Translations under genes and position numbers: made by a program | Part shown: positions 45,706 to 53,856 of the stretch, one piece after another | Layout: each line of letters begins with the position of its first letter | Numbering within the stretch: position 1 is the first letter of the stretch | Assembly: GCF_001422545.1 (NCBI RefSeq) | Contig: NZ_LMLE01000012.1 | Span: 57,179-121,178, forward strand | Length of the DNA: 64,000 nt | Direction: 5' to 3' | Origin: Pedobacter sp. Leaf41 | GTDB taxonomy: Bacteria; Bacteroidota; Bacteroidia; Sphingobacteriales; Sphingobacteriaceae | Notes under the pieces: model-generated | The model's database searches: none | What the model saw: only the letters and a program-made list of their open reading frames with translations | Told to the model about the DNA's origin: nothing

Positions 45706-46296
45706 CTATTCCGGTAAATAAGAATTGAAATTCTCGAAGGCTTGGATATCCTCCTGTTCCATCTTCAAAACCTTAATGTTCAAGTGACGAAGCACTTCTT
45801 TCATACTATGTCTTTTTATCTCATTATTCACCACAAGATCATTTATCCTCCTAAACGCCGATGAACTATAAATCGCACATAGTGGTTCGAAACGATTATC
45901 ATGATTAAAAACATAGGCCTCGAAGCCGCTGAACTGCTGATAGACTTCGATAAGCTTGTTTAGGGTTCTATTATTCATTTGGGGCATATCGCAAGCAAGT
46001 ACAACAAGATCTTCATGGGGATTTATTAAATGGGCAGATAATAATCCTTTCAATGGGCCGCCAATATTCAATGGAAAATCATCAACTATCAAATCGTCTG
46101 CTTTGAAATAGTTGATATAAGTTTCCTTTTGCATTGGATTAATCGAAACCTTAACAGATAGGCCAAGATTGGAGAGTTTTTCAAAGGCATGTTGCGCCCA
46201 GGTTTCATCTCCCAGCAATATCAGCCCCTTATCTTTACCCATCCGGATGCTCTTACCGCCACAAACGACAAGCCCTGATACTTTACATGATTTCAT
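45706..46296 (-). CDS. mobA: Molybdenum cofactor guanylyltransferase
   Basis: 196 residues. GLVVCGGKSIRMGKDKGLIL is the MobA nucleotide-binding loop; VLACDMPQMNN holds the DMP metal-binding motif; GGPLKGLLSA follows the family pattern. It joins GMP to molybdopterin to form the bis-MGD cofactor used by DMSO-reductase-type enzymes. That fits the FdhF/YdeP-type enzyme on the other strand. It is transcribed away from fdhD, with 357 bp between the start codons. A normal length and start. Confidence 0.85.
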   Translation of the reverse strand: MKSCKVSGLVVCGGKSIRMGKDKGLILLGDETWAQHAFEKLSNLGLSVKVSINPMQKETYINYFKADDLIVDDFPLNIGGPLKGLLSAHLINPHEDLVVLACDMPQMNNRTLNKLIEVYQQFSGFEAYVFNHDNRFEPLCAIYSSSAFRRINDLVVNNEIKRHSMKEVLRHLNIKVLKMEQEDIQAFENFNSYLPE

Positions 46297-46653
46297 AATA
46301 AGTTGTTTTAAAAAATAAATCCATCACATTCTAATCCACTTTATTGAAATGTTTATATGAAATCTTATTTGAGCAGGTACTAATTATCGGCATCATGTAA
46401 AGCTTGAAATTTGTAGCGCTCTGGCAAACAAAAATACCATCACTATGCGTGAAAGTATCTCATTTATTAAATTTTATCGGATAAAATTAGGTAAATTTAA
46501 AACAGTATTTATGTAGTGTGATCGCATCACGCAATGGCGAAATATCGTAATTAAAAAATGCTGTAAAAGCCTTAAAATATTAAATCAAAGAAATTGATTA
46601 TCGGCACAACATTGAGGAATAAACTATAGATCGCATTTATTTATGAATAAAAT
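46297..46653. promoter_or_regulatory. Divergent promoter region of mobA and fdhD, with palindrome
   Basis: 357 bp without a gene. GTGATCGCATCAC at 46518-46530 is a perfect inverted repeat (arms GTGAT and ATCAC). It is similar in general form to Crp/Fnr-type sites but with a 3-bp spacer. It could coordinate the molybdoenzyme genes. No molybdenum-cofactor riboswitch fold was recognised. Confidence 0.35.
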
Positions 46654-47529
46654 ATGGAGCTGATGAACACCGAAAGTATAGCTAATGGCCCTACTGTTAC
46701 CATTCGACTCAAAAAATTCTTTAATGGACATTTTTTAGATACAGAAGATATTCTTGCTATTGAGGAACCGTTAGAAATTAGATTAAGCTATGGTCCTTCA
46801 GGAAACCGCAAAGTATCAAATGTTTCGGTAACCATGCGTACGCCAGGATCGGATGAAGAGTTGGCAACAGGTTTCCTATTTACCGAAGGCATTATTTCAA
46901 ACCGAGACCAGATTTCAAAGGTAGAACACCTCTTTATTGCCTGCAGAGAGAATAAACAAAATACCATTCTCGTAAATCTACATGAAAATGCCATTCCGAA
47001 GTTACCAGAAATAGAGCGGTCTTTTTATACCACATCAAGTTGCGGAGTTTGCGGAAAGGGTTCTATCGAGGCCATAAGAACAGTTGGCCCTCCCAGAAAA
47101 GAAGATATTGAATTATTTCAAATAGATAGCGGAACATTGATCGCACTGCCAGAGAAACTTCGGGCAGCGCAAAACGTATTCAGAAAGACAGGAGGCCTGC
47201 ATGCTTGCGCCTTTTTTGATAGCGCTGGTAAGCTATTGCTGGTACGGGAAGATGTTGGCAGGCACAATGCCCTGGATAAACTAATCGGTGCTGGGTTGGA
47301 AAAAAGAAAAGTCCCAATGGATGACGGCATACTTTTGCTAAGTGGACGTGCAAGTTTCGAACTGATCCAAAAGGCAGTAATGGCAGGAATTAAAATCGTA
47401 GTAGCTGTAGGTGCACCTTCCAGCCTGGCGGTTGAGCTATCCAAAGAATTCAATATTACACTTATAGGATTTATGCGGGAGGATCGTTTTAACATATACA
47501 GTTCACCGGAGAGAATAATTTTTGAATAA
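46654..47529 (+). CDS. fdhD: Formate dehydrogenase accessory sulfurtransferase
   Basis: 291 residues. The reactive loop SSCGVCGKGSIEAI contains C130 and C133, which shuttle sulfur from a cysteine desulfurase to the molybdenum cofactor. GGLHACAFFD and VREDVGRHNALDKLIG are the other family blocks. FdhD is required for active formate dehydrogenases of the bis-MGD type. It is followed without a gap by the DUF7009-like gene and then the oxidoreductase, so they are likely one operon. Start could be 46654 or the ATG three codons later. Confidence 0.95.
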   Translation: MELMNTESIANGPTVTIRLKKFFNGHFLDTEDILAIEEPLEIRLSYGPSGNRKVSNVSVTMRTPGSDEELATGFLFTEGIISNRDQISKVEHLFIACRENKQNTILVNLHENAIPKLPEIERSFYTTSSCGVCGKGSIEAIRTVGPPRKEDIELFQIDSGTLIALPEKLRAAQNVFRKTGGLHACAFFDSAGKLLLVREDVGRHNALDKLIGAGLEKRKVPMDDGILLLSGRASFELIQKAVMAGIKIVVAVGAPSSLAVELSKEFNITLIGFMREDRFNIYSSPERIIFE

Positions 47530-47530
47530 A

Positions 47531-47878
47531 ATGAAGATAAGAATCAAGGAACAGTCAATTCGGTTTAGATTGACACAAAGCGATGTCAAAAATCTGCATG
47601 CAGCGGGAGCGCTTGAAGAGCATACAGATTTTCTCACAGCCAGATTTACGTATGCGATTGAACAGGCCGAGGTTGAAACCCTATCTGCAACGTTCGAAAA
47701 TGGAAGGATTACACTTCAAATTCCACAAGAGATGATCAATAAACTCGAATCGACAGATCAGGTTGGCTTTTCAGGAAATATGGGAACATTAAAGTTATTG
47801 ATTGAAAAGGATTTCACCTGTCTTGACAATACAATTGAAGATCAGAGCGATAATTATCCAAATCCGCTATTAGCTTAA
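47531..47878 (+). CDS. DUF7009-like small protein
   Basis: 115 residues. It begins MKIRIKEQSIRFRLTQSDV and contains DFLTARFTYAIEQAEVETLS. This pattern matches the small Bacteroidota family I know as DUF7009; family assignment is from memory of such sequences. No enzymatic motif, signal peptide or membrane segment is seen. A TTG at 47522 overlaps fdhD, but the ATG at 47531 is preferred. It sits between fdhD and the oxidoreductase, so a role in enzyme maturation or as a small partner is suggested by context only. Confidence 0.6.
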   Translation: MKIRIKEQSIRFRLTQSDVKNLHAAGALEEHTDFLTARFTYAIEQAEVETLSATFENGRITLQIPQEMINKLESTDQVGFSGNMGTLKLLIEKDFTCLDNTIEDQSDNYPNPLLA

Positions 47879-47886
47879 GCATCGTT

Positions 47887-50217
47887 ATGGAAAATAAAAA
47901 AATAGATAGCGTACCGTCGGCGGAAAACCCGTATAAGCTTCTTAATCTAACAGTTGTTCCGGCTAAAAAATGGGCTGCTGGTATTCCTGCGGTGTTGGCC
48001 GCTATGGCAGATCTGGTAGAAGAAGATATCCCCTTCCGCGGGATGCGGGCGTTACTGACCATGAACCAAAAAGGCGGCTTCGACTGTTCAAGCTGTGCCT
48101 GGCCAGATCCTGATGATGAACGTTCGGTAGTCGGGGAATATTGCGAAAATGGTGCAAAGGCGCTTGCAGAGGAGGCTACTTCGAAAAAAGTTACTGCAGA
48201 TTTCTTCGCCGCCAATTCGGTATATGACCTTGCAAAACTCACCGATTTTGAGATCGGTAGAAAAGGGCGTCTTACCGAACCGATGTATCTTCCCCTAGGA
48301 GGAACACATTATGAGCCAATAAGCTGGGATGACGCATTTAAGAAGATCGCAACACACCTGAACGGGCTTAAATCTCCAGATGAGGCAGCATTCTATACCT
48401 CTGGCAGAACAAGTAATGAAACTTCTTTCCTCTATCAGCTTTTTGCAAAGGAATTCGGAACCAACAATATGCCCGATTGTTCGAATATGTGCCATGAAAC
48501 CAGCGGAACTGCATTATCGGCAACCATAGGCATTGGAAAGGGAACGGTGAAACTGAGTGATCTTTACGACACAGATGTTATTGTAATCATTGGACATAAT
48601 CCCGGAACGAATGCACCGCGGATGATGAGTGCGCTGGAAAAGGGAAAGGCAAATGGTGCAAAAATTATTGCCATTAACCCTCTGCCTGAGGCAGGACTTA
48701 TGGGATTTAGAAATCCCCAGCAAATCAATGGAGTACTGGGAACTGGCGTACAGCTTGCAGATCTTTACCTTCCGGTAAAGATAAATGGTGACATGGCGCT
48801 GCTAAAAGCCATATCGCTTTTGCTTCACCAGGCTGAAAAAGCAGAACCTGGAAAAGTCTTCGACCTGGACTTTATTGAAACCAACACCGTGGGTTTTTCA
48901 GATTATATTTCGCAATTTGAGAATTATGATGTTAACCAGCTTGCTGAATCAGCTGGACTTTCTTTGGAACATATCGAAGCTGCAGTAGAAATACTTAAAT
49001 ACAAAAAAAGAATAATTTTCTGCTGGGGGATGGGGCTTACCCAGCAACCCAACGGAGTAGAAATGCTCAAAGAAATTGTTAATATTGTTCTATTAAAAGG
49101 CAGCATAGGCAAGCCAGGTGCTGGATTGTGTCCGGTAAGAGGACATAGCAATGTTCAGGGCAACAGAACTATGCTCATCAACGAAAAGCCTACTGTAGCG
49201 CAATTGGATAGGCTTAAAGATGTTTTTGGATTTGAACCACCAAGAAATCATGGTTTTGATGTTGTAAATGCGATCCATGCGATGCATGATGGAAGGCTTA
49301 AAGTATTCTTTGGTATGGGTGGAAACTTTATTTCCGCAACACCAGATACCTCTTACACAGCAGCGGGAATGAGAAAGCTTGATCTGAGTGTGCATGTCTC
49401 CATCAAGATGAACCGCAGCCATTTGGTACATGGAAAAGAAGCCCTCATCCTTCCTACCCTATCCAGAAGCGATAAGGATATGGTAAATGGGGAAGCCCAG
49501 TTTATTAGTACAGAAAACTCCATGGGCGTTATTCAGTCATCGAAAGGGATACTTAATCCAGTATCCGACAGGCTTATCAATGAAACCCAGATTGTGTGCA
49601 GAATGGCGAAGGCCACACTTGGTAAAAGATCAGTAGTAGCTTGGGACAAATACCATAACAGCTACGATGAGGTTAGGGATATTATCGAAAAGTGTATCCC
49701 TGGCTTTGAAAACTATAATCAGAGAGTAAGGGAAAAGGGTGGTTTTTATTTACCAAATGCTGCCAGAGACGGCAAATTCCTTACTGAAAAATATGTTGAT
49801 AAAGCTCCTTTTACAATCAGCCCGGTCCCAAACAATCAGCTTGAGGATGGAGAATACCTGATGGCAACGACCCGAACTCACGACCAGTTTAACACTGTAA
49901 TTTATGGCTTGGAAGATCGTTACCGTGGGATAAAGAACGAACGCAGGGTCATTTTTATGAATGAAGAAGATATTCAAAAGGCAGGCTTTAAAAATGGAGA
50001 CCAGGTAGATCTCTACAATTACGACGACGGCATAGAGCGAATTGCCCCGTTATTTGTAATCGTTTCCTACAGTATTCCCAGGGGTAACACGGTAACCTAT
50101 TTTCCGGAAACCAATGTACTAGTATCTGTTAACAATGTAGTTGGAGAAAGCAATATGCCAGCGTCAAAGTTCGTTCGGATAAAGATCAAAAAGCATATTC
50201 CAATCATCAGCGAATAG
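47887..50217 (+). CDS. FdhF/YdeP family molybdopterin oxidoreductase
   Basis: 776 residues. N-terminal C67xxC70 and C86 could bind an iron-sulfur cluster. DCSNMCHETSGTAL contains C202 and H203 at the position of the molybdenum ligand region. The pattern VIIGHNPGTNAPRMM and CPVRGHSNVQGNRTM is of the YdeP-type formate-dehydrogenase-like branch, and the C terminus is the MGD-binding barrel. Substrates of YdeP are not settled; formate is one possibility. FdhD and MobA nearby supply its cofactor. No electron-transfer subunit is encoded adjacent. Next gene converges from the other strand. Confidence 0.85.
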   Translation: MENKKIDSVPSAENPYKLLNLTVVPAKKWAAGIPAVLAAMADLVEEDIPFRGMRALLTMNQKGGFDCSSCAWPDPDDERSVVGEYCENGAKALAEEATSKKVTADFFAANSVYDLAKLTDFEIGRKGRLTEPMYLPLGGTHYEPISWDDAFKKIATHLNGLKSPDEAAFYTSGRTSNETSFLYQLFAKEFGTNNMPDCSNMCHETSGTALSATIGIGKGTVKLSDLYDTDVIVIIGHNPGTNAPRMMSALEKGKANGAKIIAINPLPEAGLMGFRNPQQINGVLGTGVQLADLYLPVKINGDMALLKAISLLLHQAEKAEPGKVFDLDFIETNTVGFSDYISQFENYDVNQLAESAGLSLEHIEAAVEILKYKKRIIFCWGMGLTQQPNGVEMLKEIVNIVLLKGSIGKPGAGLCPVRGHSNVQGNRTMLINEKPTVAQLDRLKDVFGFEPPRNHGFDVVNAIHAMHDGRLKVFFGMGGNFISATPDTSYTAAGMRKLDLSVHVSIKMNRSHLVHGKEALILPTLSRSDKDMVNGEAQFISTENSMGVIQSSKGILNPVSDRLINETQIVCRMAKATLGKRSVVAWDKYHNSYDEVRDIIEKCIPGFENYNQRVREKGGFYLPNAARDGKFLTEKYVDKAPFTISPVPNNQLEDGEYLMATTRTHDQFNTVIYGLEDRYRGIKNERRVIFMNEEDIQKAGFKNGDQVDLYNYDDGIERIAPLFVIVSYSIPRGNTVTYFPETNVLVSVNNVVGESNMPASKFVRIKIKKHIPIISE

Positions 50218-50243
50218 TTACCCTATTGCCCTGCAATTGTAGG

Positions 50244-51359
50244 TTATTTTCCTAGCTGGCTTCGGAGGGCAAGTTGTCTACCGTGGATCGCCAATGCCCG
50301 GGCATGGCCTATTTGTTGATCATTCCATATTTTTAGAGATGACTGAAGATTGTCTGTATCTTGTATAGCCATAGCTAAAGTAATGGCATCGCGATATGCC
50401 TTAGCCGAACCTGAAGCCGTGTGAGGACGCACCAGATAAGCTGCATCGCCAAGTATTGCCACATTCCCTTGGAACATTTTTGGAACCTCCATATCCATTA
50501 TCGCCTGTACAAATGGATTTTTTGTCTGGCTTACTCTTTTTCTGAGAATTTCCGGAAGCTCTTTCGCTGCCCTTGCTCTTAGCTCGCTTAAATTTTCTTC
50601 ACTCAGGTAACCAGCCGGAATGGAAAATTCATGCTGCCTCCCATCTTTATCGGTCAGAATTTCCTGGAGCGCTGCCAATGATTTATTTTGAAACCACACC
50701 CAATTTAACAGTCGTTTTCCCACTTCAAGTTCACCTTCAGGACCAGGAATAGTATAGCAGAGCAGATGGGAATTTGCATAGGGATAGATAGAAAACTTAT
50801 CTGAAAAGAAGGCGATCTCCTCATCGCTCAGCTCGCTTTCCGGAATAAGCCCTCTGTAGGCGATGTAACCCGCGTAACGCGGATGAATTCCGGGAAAAAG
50901 ATACTCCCGAACTACAGAGCTCACTCCGTCTGCTCCGATTAGGAGGTCGGCCTGGATCGTCTCCCCGTTTTTAAACATTGCCCAAACCTGTTTATGTTCA
51001 TCGCGAATACCTGCAAGCTCGTAGCCCTGATGATATCTTGAGCTTGGAAATGCACTCCTCAACTGCTTCCATAAATAGTTCCAAGAGGTAAATACCGTAT
51101 CATTTGGATAAATTAAGGAAGGGTTCCCGTTATCATCCAAAACCTGGCGCTGAGCGGCAAGAACTCCAAAAACTTCCCTTGTTGACACGCCGGCTTCTAT
51201 CAGATATTCCATCATATCTGGCTGGATAACCAGCCCTGCTCCCCTATCTTTCAGTCCTTTAGCTGAGCGTTCGTAAATCTCTACGTCGAAACCTCTTTCC
51301 AGAAGTGCAATTCCTGCACATAGCCCACCTATCGAGCCTCCTATAATGATTATTTTCAT
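50244..51359 (-). CDS. FAD-dependent monooxygenase (PHBH fold)
   Basis: 371 residues. IIIGGSIGGLCAGIALLERG is the FAD-binding GxGxxG loop with R at the end of strand 2 (YERSA); LIGADGVSSVVREYL is the DG motif; VAILGDAAYLVRPHTASGSA is the GD motif. It is closest in style to 2,6-dihydroxypyridine 3-hydroxylase and related aromatic hydroxylases. Substrate unknown. It follows an MFS transporter gene by 16 bp in a likely operon, which would fit tolerance to or degradation of an aromatic compound or drug. Confidence 0.85.
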   Translation of the reverse strand: MKIIIIGGSIGGLCAGIALLERGFDVEIYERSAKGLKDRGAGLVIQPDMMEYLIEAGVSTREVFGVLAAQRQVLDDNGNPSLIYPNDTVFTSWNYLWKQLRSAFPSSRYHQGYELAGIRDEHKQVWAMFKNGETIQADLLIGADGVSSVVREYLFPGIHPRYAGYIAYRGLIPESELSDEEIAFFSDKFSIYPYANSHLLCYTIPGPEGELEVGKRLLNWVWFQNKSLAALQEILTDKDGRQHEFSIPAGYLSEENLSELRARAAKELPEILRKRVSQTKNPFVQAIMDMEVPKMFQGNVAILGDAAYLVRPHTASGSAKAYRDAITLAMAIQDTDNLQSSLKIWNDQQIGHARALAIHGRQLALRSQLGK

Positions 51360-51375
51360 TTTCTTATTTTGCTTA

Positions 51376-52536
51376 TTATTTAGACAAACGTTTTGTTAGC
51401 ATTACGTTTAAAATCGCTGTTAAGGCCAAGGCCCCCATAAACGATGTTGATAAGGGCCATCCTCCTGCTTGATATAATTGGATCGCGATGTAAGATCCCA
51501 AAGCGCCGCCGATGAAATAGCTGGTCATGTAAACAGTATTTATCCTACTGTTAGCCTTTTGATCGAGCGTGTAAATGATAGCTATATTCGTTACCTGGGT
51601 GGCCTGTACACCAATATCGAGCAGCATTACCGTAACCCATATTGCAGCGATCGATCCTGGAAAGAATTTAAGTAGTAATATACTAATTAGCGTTACAACC
51701 GTTGAAAAAAGCAATGATCGCGAATGAGAACCTTTGTCTGCCAGTTTGCCAAATACAGGAGCGATTAAAGCACCTGCCGCAGCCAGCAACCCAAATAAAC
51801 CAATACTGGAGGCTGAATAATTAAATGGTGCCCCACTAAGATAGAAGGTTAAACTTACCCAAAAAGCACTGAGCGTACCGAATGCTAACATTCCTGTTAG
51901 TGCCGTTCTCCTTAGTAGAGGAAACCTTCCCAATTGGGCAAAAGTCGATTTTAACAGGCCAGCGTAAGTACCGCTAAAGCGTTCTTGTGTTGAGGGAAAG
52001 TCTCGTTGCATTAATATTGCCGTGATCAGCACCATCAGTGCAGAAATAATGTAAACATATTGCCATCCAAGAATGCCGGTGATAAACCCGCTGTAAACCC
52101 TTGCTACCAGAATGCCGACCAGAATACCAGTAAAAATCTGTCCTACAATTTTTCCTCTGTTCTCCTTTACCAAACTGGCAGCCATGGGCAAAATCACCTG
52201 GGCTACTACAGAAAACACCCCGATAAGAAGACTCCCTACATATAGAAAGGCTAAGCCAGGCGAAAAAGCCACTAACAAAAGAGAAATAATTAATCCAATT
52301 TGAAGGTACAATATTAGCCGCTTACGTTCAATCATATCCCCTATTGGCGTTAGCAGAAACAAACCCAATCCGTACCCGATTTGCGAGAGAACAGAAATGT
52401 TGCCGGCTTTTTCAATGCTGATGTGGAACTGGGTTGCCATAGCCTGTAATATCGGCTGGCTGTAATACACGTTGGCAACCGCAATACCTGCCGTAGCTGC
52501 CATAATTAATACCTGGGTTTTAGTTAGATTTGCCAT
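51376..52536 (-). CDS. MFS transporter (YgaY-like)
   Basis: 386 residues with twelve predicted membrane segments. AATAGIAVANVYYSQPILQ at the start and ISVLSQIGYGLGLFLLTPIG, then DMIERKRLIL (motif A), are characteristic of the YgaY/arabinose-efflux-like group. Likely an exporter. It lies between a Crp-type regulator and the monooxygenase gene, all on the minus strand. Its upstream region has two direct repeats and a palindrome that could be operators. Confidence 0.85.
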   Translation of the reverse strand: MANLTKTQVLIMAATAGIAVANVYYSQPILQAMATQFHISIEKAGNISVLSQIGYGLGLFLLTPIGDMIERKRLILYLQIGLIISLLLVAFSPGLAFLYVGSLLIGVFSVVAQVILPMAASLVKENRGKIVGQIFTGILVGILVARVYSGFITGILGWQYVYIISALMVLITAILMQRDFPSTQERFSGTYAGLLKSTFAQLGRFPLLRRTALTGMLAFGTLSAFWVSLTFYLSGAPFNYSASSIGLFGLLAAAGALIAPVFGKLADKGSHSRSLLFSTVVTLISILLLKFFPGSIAAIWVTVMLLDIGVQATQVTNIAIIYTLDQKANSRINTVYMTSYFIGGALGSYIAIQLYQAGGWPLSTSFMGALALTAILNVMLTKRLSK

Positions 52537-52611
52537 TTTATGATGCGCTTTTTCTTGTGTAAATGTCTTTCAGTGACAATACAAATTTGGCAAGTCTTAA
52601 CTTCTCTAACG

Positions 52612-52662
52612 ATGAACTGGTTTAGGAAATCATCATGAACTGGTTCAACATGAAATGTTGAA
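52612..52662 (-). promoter_or_regulatory. Direct repeats and palindrome upstream of the MFS gene
   Basis: ATGAACTGGTT occurs at 52612-52622 and 52635-52645, start-to-start spacing 23 bp. Overlapping the second copy, TTCAACAT (52644-52651) and ATGTTGAA (52655-52662) form a perfect palindrome around GAA. There is no T-tract, so operators are likelier than a terminator. Confidence 0.5.
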
Positions 52663-52667
52663 GTAGA

Positions 52668-53258
52668 TTAACTTTTTGGCGAAACCCGTTTATTGCGAAG
52701 CTTTGAAAGGTATTCTGTGGTGATGCCAAGGAACGATGCCAGTGCATATTGGGGTACCCTATTTACGATTTCCGGATATCTTTCCTGAACGAATTCAAAA
52801 CGCTGTTCAGCTGTTTTTGTCAGATTGAGAATGACCCGGCGGGCCATGTGCGCAGCAGTGTGCTCGGCAAGTACCCTGAAGAAAGACTCATAAAGATGCT
52901 TACGTTTTTTTAGTTCCTGCTCAGTTTCATAGTTAATCTGCAGCACTATGCTGTCTTCCAAAGCCATAACAAACATCGAGGCCGGCTGCTGAAAGATGTA
53001 GCTATTATAATCGGTGATCCACCAATCTTCAATTGCAAATTGGATGGTATGTTCCTGCCCCTCATCACCAATTACGTAAGCCCTGAAACTGCCTTGCACA
53101 ACATAGAATCTATTCTTCGCTGTAAATTCAGGCTGAACGATAAACTGCCTCTTTTTCACTCTTGTCATCTTGAAATTCTGACAAAAATCATTCGCTTCGC
53201 TGTCGGTAAATGAGTGCCTTTTTTGGATATGTGCCTTAAGTTTCGCGAAGTCTGTCAT
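52668..53258 (-). CDS. Crp/Fnr family transcriptional regulator
   Basis: 196 residues. The beta-roll sensor domain (RQFIVQPEFTAKNRFYVVQG, then GSFRAYVIGDEGQEHTIQFA) is followed by a long helix. A C-terminal HTH, VPQYALASFLGITTEYLSKL, is typical of the Bacteroidota Crp-like group, which is often located next to a gene it controls. Ligand unknown. It is upstream of, and in the same direction as, the MFS-monooxygenase pair; with the operator-like repeats it is the obvious candidate regulator. Confidence 0.85.
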   Translation of the reverse strand: MTDFAKLKAHIQKRHSFTDSEANDFCQNFKMTRVKKRQFIVQPEFTAKNRFYVVQGSFRAYVIGDEGQEHTIQFAIEDWWITDYNSYIFQQPASMFVMALEDSIVLQINYETEQELKKRKHLYESFFRVLAEHTAAHMARRVILNLTKTAEQRFEFVQERYPEIVNRVPQYALASFLGITTEYLSKLRNKRVSPKS

Positions 53259-53486
53259 GGGATAAGTTGTAAATTTCTAATGTTTGCCTGATGGACAAAC
53301 TAAGATAGCAATTGTTTAAGTTTTGGAGCAAATCCATCTTTTAAAGCACACGATGGGAGATGCAGTAACTATCTTTCAAGTCCTGGAAAGTCCGCTGAAA
53401 GCTCTTGTCATATACAAAATCCAAGAATAGCCCTTTTGTACCATTCCAATTGATAAAGTTCTTAACTAATTTTATTGATAATCTCT

Positions 53487-53717
53487 ATGGAAAAGAATCA
53501 CGTTTATGCACCAAGTTTTATGGGCCTGACACAGGTAGATCATAAAACACTAGAACTTATCGCTCTCGGTTATTCCTACAAAGAAATTGCAGATAAGCTC
53601 TCCCTGTCGGAAAAAGCAGTTGAAAAAATTAAACTGGAAATGCTGTCGAAAACCAAATCCCGAAACAGTGCTTCGCTAATTTCGTTTGCCTATAAATACG
53701 GCCTGCTGAAAGTGTAA
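53487..53717 (+). CDS. Small LuxR/GerE-type helix-turn-helix protein
   Basis: 76 residues from the ATG at 53487. LTQVDHKTLELIALGYSYKE leads into EIADKLSLSEKAVEKIKLEM, a complete LuxR-type HTH. There is no receiver or PAS domain, so it is a stand-alone DNA-binding module. The TTG four codons upstream is a less likely start. No partner is evident. It lies between divergent and convergent neighbours, with strong hairpins downstream. Confidence 0.7.
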   Translation: MEKNHVYAPSFMGLTQVDHKTLELIALGYSYKEIADKLSLSEKAVEKIKLEMLSKTKSRNSASLISFAYKYGLLKV

Positions 53718-53754
53718 TTAATAATTGCAGAAATTTTTTCATCAATATGTATTT

Positions 53755-53795
53755 AAACCTCAAAAGCCCGATAAAATATCAGGCTTTTGAGGTTT
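53755..53795 (+). terminator. Long hairpin downstream of the LuxR-like gene
   Basis: AAACCTCAAAAGCC (53755-53768) and GGCTTTTGAGGTTT (53782-53795) are perfect 14-bp arms; GATA and TATC extend the stem inside. It ends two convergent units and may act both ways. T-tract is short. Confidence 0.65.
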
Positions 53796-53813
53796 AGTAA
53801 ATAAATTCAGCTC

Positions 53814-53846
53814 AACATGCTTCGGCTATCACCGAAGCATGTTTTT
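53814..53846 (+). terminator. Second hairpin between the LuxR-like gene and susD
   Basis: AACATGCTTCGG and CCGAAGCATGTT form a perfect 12-bp stem with loop CTATCA, followed by Ts on the plus strand. It lies 11 bp from the end of the susD-like gene. Confidence 0.7.
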
Positions 53847-53856
53847 ATCATCCGCA

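Noticed and set aside
46297..46653. Molybdenum-cofactor riboswitch upstream of fdhD or mobA
   Set aside because: I could not find the conserved pairing pattern; only a short palindrome is present.
51384..51397. Third CAAACGTTT-type site
   Set aside because: ACAAACGTTTTGTT lies inside the 3' end of the MFS gene and departs from the 10-bp palindrome.
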